Shown here in pieces: positions 60,827-64,000 of a stretch of 64,000 bases of DNA (position 1 is the stretch's first letter; the number at the start of each line of letters is the position of its first letter). Origin of the DNA: an uncultured Actinomyces sp. (GTDB lineage Bacteria > Actinomycetota > Actinomycetes > Actinomycetales > Actinomycetaceae); the NCBI GenBank assembly GCA_900545825.1, contig URAS01000009.1:1-64000 (forward strand), in the 5' to 3' direction. The notes beneath the pieces are model-generated. The model searched no databases and had not been told where the DNA came from. It saw nothing but the letters and a program-made list of their open reading frames with translations. A program made the translations under genes and the position numbers.

Positions 60827-62947
60827 CTACGCGGTGACCGGCGCCACGTTTTTGGCGGCCTGCTTGCGGAAGTGAATCCCCTTCGCCATCGTGACGGCCG
60901 CGGCGGCGACCAAGGTGCCGGCGATCACCGAAATGAGGAAACCCCACCACGGCGTGATCGCGAAGATGACGAAGATACCGCCGTGCGGCGCGCGCAGCTG
61001 AACGTTGAACGCCATCGACAGGGCGCCGGTCACCGCGCCACCGAGCATCATCGACGGGATGACGCGCAACGGGTCAGCCGCGGCGAACGGGATGGCGCCC
61101 TCGGAAATGAAGGACGCGCCCAGCAGCCACGCGGTCTTGCCGTTTTCGCGTTCGGCCTTCGTGTAGTACTTCTTGCGGACCGTCGTCGACAGCGCCATCG
61201 CCAGCGGCGGCACCATGCCGGACGCCATGACCGCCGCCATGATGAGGAACGGGCCGGCGTTCGACGCGGACCCCTCGGCGAGGCCGGCCGTCGCGAACAG
61301 GTAGGCCGCCTTGTTGACAGGGCCGCCCAGGTCAAAGCACATCATGAGGCCGAGGACGATACCGAGGATGATCGCCGAACCGCCAGTCATGCCGGACAGG
61401 CCGTGCTCCATCGCCTTCATCAGCGCCGCCAACGGGCGCCCAAGGAACAGGATCATCAACCCGCCGGTAATGAACGTGTCAACCAACGGAATGATGACGA
61501 CCGGCATGAGGCCCGCCAGCCACCGGGGCGGCCGGAACGACGACAACCAGAGGGCGATGAGGCCCGCGACCAGGCCGGTGACCAGGCCGCCGATGAAGCC
61601 GGCGCCCGTGATCACCGAGATCGCGCCGCCGATGAAGCCCGGCGCCAGGCCGGGGCGCCCGCCCAACGCGAACGCGATGTAGCCCGACAGCGCGGCGACA
61701 AGGAAGCCCATGCCCGCCGAGCCGAGCGTCGCCAACAGCGCGCCCAGGTAAAGGGAGAATCCGGTGTGCGACATAACCGCACCCGAATCGAGCTTCACCT
61801 CGCCCGGCAGGTTCCACAGCGAATAGTTGAGGACGATGTCCTGCGCCTTAAACGCGACGTCGTAGCCGCCGACGAGGAACGCGAGGGCGATCAACAGACC
61901 GCCGGCCGCGACGAACGGAATCATGTAGGACACGCCGGTCATCAGGGCCTGCTGGATGCGTTTCGCCCACGACACCTGCTCCTCGGCGCCCTCGGAGGAC
62001 GACGCGGCGGCAGCGCCAACACGCGTGGCGTTCGGGTTCTTCGCGGCGGCGACCGCCCGCTCGATGAGGCCGGGCGCATCGTCGACGGCCTTCTTCACGC
62101 CGACGTCGACGACCGGCAGACCGGCGAAGCGGCCCTTGTCGCGAACCTCGACGTCATGGGCGAAAATCACCGCGTCGGCGGCCTTGATGACCTCCGGCGC
62201 GAGGAAGTCGATGCCGCCCGAGCCCTGCGGCTCGACCGCGATCTCGACGCCCGCGTCGGCGCCCGCGTTCTCGAGGTTCTCGGCCGCCATGTACGTGTGG
62301 GCGATGCCCGTCGGGCACGACGTCACCGCGACCAGGCGCAACGGGCGCTCAGAGGACGCCGGGGAGGCGTCGGTCGCGGGCTTGTCGGTTGCGGCGGCTG
62401 CGGCGGGGGCTGCGGCGGTTCCGGCCGCGGCGGCCTCGGCCGCGGGGGCGGCGCCCTCGGCGGGCTTGTCGGCGGCCGGCTTCGGCTTCTTCTTCTTTTC
62501 CAGCTGCGCGGTGATGAGGTCGACGACCTCCTGCGCGCTGCCGGCCTCGCGCAGCGACTGGACGAATGCGGGCCTGGCCAGGCCGCGCGCCAGGCGCTGG
62601 AGGAGCTTCAAGTGCATGTCGCCGGCGCCGTCGGGGGCCGCGATCATGAAGACGAGGTCGGCCGGGCCGTCCTTCGCGCCCCAGTCGATCGGTTCCGGCA
62701 GGCGCGCGAAACCCAGCGCCGCCGTCGTCACCGCGCCCGAACGCGCGTGCGGGATCGCGAAACCACCGGGAAACCCGGTGACGCCCTGCGACTCGCGTTC
62801 CATGAGGCTGTCAATGAGGCCGGGCGCCTCGGCGCGGCCCGTCGCTGCAACAATGCCGGCCAACGACCGGATGACCTCGTCTTTCGTCGCGCCCAGCGGC
62901 GCGTCGAGCGACACGAGGTCAGGGGTAATCAGAGGTACCTCGTTCAT
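60827..62947 (-). CDS. fruA: Fructose PTS transporter, EIIABC
   Basis: 706 residues. EIIA (1-150): the active His lies in GGFAIPHARSGAV. An Ala/Pro-rich linker (about 150-200) follows. EIIB (about 200-300): the phosphocysteine lies in LVAVTSCPTGIAHTYMAAEN. EIIC (about 335-690) has about nine membrane helices (MTGVSYMIPFVAAGGLLIAL; GFIGGAISVITGAGFIGG). It imports fructose as fructose 1-phosphate, the substrate of the adjacent fruK product. The ATG at 62947 lies nine bases after fruK stops. Order A-B-C in one chain is typical of actinobacterial FruA. Confidence 0.95.
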   Translation of the reverse strand: MNEVPLITPDLVSLDAPLGATKDEVIRSLAGIVAATGRAEAPGLIDSLMERESQGVTGFPGGFAIPHARSGAVTTAALGFARLPEPIDWGAKDGPADLVFMIAAPDGAGDMHLKLLQRLARGLARPAFVQSLREAGSAQEVVDLITAQLEKKKKPKPAADKPAEGAAPAAEAAAAGTAAAPAAAAATDKPATDASPASSERPLRLVAVTSCPTGIAHTYMAAENLENAGADAGVEIAVEPQGSGGIDFLAPEVIKAADAVIFAHDVEVRDKGRFAGLPVVDVGVKKAVDDAPGLIERAVAAAKNPNATRVGAAAASSSEGAEEQVSWAKRIQQALMTGVSYMIPFVAAGGLLIALAFLVGGYDVAFKAQDIVLNYSLWNLPGEVKLDSGAVMSHTGFSLYLGALLATLGSAGMGFLVAALSGYIAFALGGRPGLAPGFIGGAISVITGAGFIGGLVTGLVAGLIALWLSSFRPPRWLAGLMPVVIIPLVDTFITGGLMILFLGRPLAALMKAMEHGLSGMTGGSAIILGIVLGLMMCFDLGGPVNKAAYLFATAGLAEGSASNAGPFLIMAAVMASGMVPPLAMALSTTVRKKYYTKAERENGKTAWLLGASFISEGAIPFAAADPLRVIPSMMLGGAVTGALSMAFNVQLRAPHGGIFVIFAITPWWGFLISVIAGTLVAAAAVTMAKGIHFRKQAAKNVAPVTA

Positions 62948-62956
62948 GATGTCCTT

Positions 62957-63937
62957 TCAGGCGGTGAGGTCAGTGAGGTGGGATTCGTCGGGGCGGATGT
63001 CCTCGCGCCGAGGGCGACCCGTCCCGGGCTGCGCGGCGGCCGCCGACCCGAAGGCGCAGGCGTCGCGCAGCGAATCGGCCAGCGACTTGTCAGCCAGCCG
63101 GGCGAGGACGAACCCCGTGAGGGCGGCGTCACCGGCGCCCACGGTCGAGCGAACCTCGACGTCGGGGGATGTGGCGTACCAGGCCTCGTCCTTCGTCACG
63201 ACCATGGCACCCGCGCCGCCCAGCGTCGCGAGCACCGTGGGGATTCCGCGCGCGACCAGCGAGCGGGCGGCCTCGACGACGGGGGCGAGGTTGCCGGCGT
63301 CGGCCTCGGCCTCGAGCTTTGCGGGGTCCGCGCCGACCATCTGGGCCAGCTCGGTCGCGTTGGGTTTGACCAGGTCGGGGGCGCTTTCCGGCAGCGCGGC
63401 GGCGAGGGCGCGCAGCGGCGCGTCCGACGTGTCGACGGCCAGGAGGACGTCGGGCGCCACCTCGCGCACGCGGCGGACGGCCTCGACGTAGAAGTCGTCC
63501 TCGACGCCAGCCGGCAGCGACCCCGCGAGGATCACGGCGCGCGCCCGGGTGGCGGCCTGCGTCAGCGTCTGGACGAGGGCGTCGACCTGGGCTGCCCGCA
63601 ATGCGGGACCGGCCTCGTTAATTTTTGTGGTTTCACCTGCGGAATCGACGACGGCGATGTTCGTCCGTACGTTCGCGTCGATCGTCACCGGCATAAGGGG
63701 AACGTCGGCGAGGTCGGCCAGCGGATCGTCCTCCCCCAGCGGGAGGACGGCCGCGACCCGCGCGCCCATCGCCGCGGCGACGCCGGCAACGTTGAGACCT
63801 TTCCCGCCAGGCTCGCGCAATTCTCGGGTAATCCGATGGACTCCGCCGGGGCTCAGCGGCGCGTCAATTGACACCGTCCGATCGATCGACGGATTCGCCG
63901 TCAACGTGAGGATGTCAAGGTCGGGTGGAGTTGTCAT
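62957..63937 (-). CDS. fruK: 1-phosphofructokinase
   Basis: 326 residues from ATG 63937 (AGGAGC upstream); the frame is open to 63976 but those residues are not family-like. PfkB signatures are present: LTANPSIDRTVSIDAPLSPG, the first signature GGKGLNVAGVAAAMG, LPAGVEDDFY and the second signature STVGAGDAALTGFVLARLAD containing the catalytic Asp. It converts fructose 1-phosphate to fructose 1,6-bisphosphate. It is the first gene of the fruK-fruA unit. Confidence 0.94.
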   Translation of the reverse strand: MTTPPDLDILTLTANPSIDRTVSIDAPLSPGGVHRITRELREPGGKGLNVAGVAAAMGARVAAVLPLGEDDPLADLADVPLMPVTIDANVRTNIAVVDSAGETTKINEAGPALRAAQVDALVQTLTQAATRARAVILAGSLPAGVEDDFYVEAVRRVREVAPDVLLAVDTSDAPLRALAAALPESAPDLVKPNATELAQMVGADPAKLEAEADAGNLAPVVEAARSLVARGIPTVLATLGGAGAMVVTKDEAWYATSPDVEVRSTVGAGDAALTGFVLARLADKSLADSLRDACAFGSAAAAQPGTGRPRREDIRPDESHLTDLTA

Positions 63938-63973
63938 GATGCTCCTTTGCTCAATCCACCATGCTAAAACCAA

Positions 63974-63987
63974 CAATAGTCACATTG
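63974..63987. promoter_or_regulatory. Candidate operator upstream of fruK
   Basis: CAATAGTCACATTG has inverted CAAT/ATTG ends and lies 37 bases before the fruK start in an AT-rich stretch. It could be a FruR/DeoR- or LacI-type site, but the symmetry is short and no regulator gene is visible in the window. Confidence 0.3.
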
Positions 63988-64000
63988 AACAACACAAAGC

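Noticed and set aside
60872..63871. Plus-strand open frame opposite fruA and fruK (999 codons)
   Set aside because: Spans two real genes and their junction; low-complexity Arg/Gly/Asp translation.
1..64000. tRNA or rRNA genes
   Set aside because: No cloverleaf with T-loop GTTCRANNC context or rRNA-like conserved stretch was noticed; a covariance-model scan would be needed to exclude them fully.

Overview
The window is high-G+C actinobacterial chromosome. ABC sugar importers without their own ATPase plus a separate MsiK-type ATPase, a fructose PTS, leaderless-looking LacI genes and WXG100/YD-repeat loci suggest a host-associated member of the Actinomycetales (Actinomyces/Schaalia-like). This assignment rests on gene content and codon use only; no rRNA or tRNA gene was seen.

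Layout. (1) 196-10535: a probable 32-residue amphipathic peptide gene, then a minus-strand six-gene glycan operon (GH38 alpha-mannosidase, clan GH-A hydrolase, GH20 hexosaminidase, sugar-binding lipoprotein, two permeases) divergent from a LacI regulator. A LacI-type operator lies between the -35 and -10 boxes of the operon promoter. The same core recurs at 49193-49205 in front of an AGE-family mannose isomerase gene, and an MsiK-type ATPase follows at 50865. Mannose release, uptake, energising and isomerisation thus look like one regulon in two places. (2) 10763-14079: an ABC-2 exporter with a two-component system; both exporter genes are damaged. (3) 14181-32648: the accessory core. On the minus strand: WXG100 gene, a frameshifted YD-repeat (Rhs-like) toxin gene and three related membrane proteins that look like tandem immunity genes. 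Divergent on the plus strand: a secreted coiled-coil protein, a membrane-anchored binding-protein-like gene, a 1414-residue FHA/FtsK ATPase resembling EssC/EccC, and a Ser/Thr kinase with an outside domain. I read this as a compact type VII secretion (T7SS) locus with its own polymorphic toxin. (4) 32692-33722: a decayed ISL3 element. (5) 33727-39780 and 42253-49184: two more YD-repeat toxin loci with their own downstream partner genes, separated by a P1B-type metal ATPase. (6) 49236-52094: mannose isomerase and MsiK. (7) 52367-54178: XRE regulator, ImmA/IrrE peptidase and PIN-domain protein with a perfect 10-bp-arm operator. (8) 54342-60291: LDH-like dehydrogenase, xylose-isomerase-like TIM barrel, MFS sugar porter, Gfo/Idh/MocA dehydrogenase and LacI regulator, a probable inositol or sugar catabolic cluster. 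(9) 60389-64000: fruK, fruA and ptsH on the minus strand.

Cross-cutting features. All three YD-repeat proteins share a helical N-terminal domain with a central F-x-G-F-[FY]-A motif, a proposed T7SS targeting module, and a short P-[VL]-T-D motif where the variable toxin tip begins. A family of intergenic palindromes with GTGAACGTGATC arms occurs eight times. Several accessory genes are broken in mononucleotide runs, which could be real decay, phase variation or assembly error. Functions are inferred from motifs and context only.
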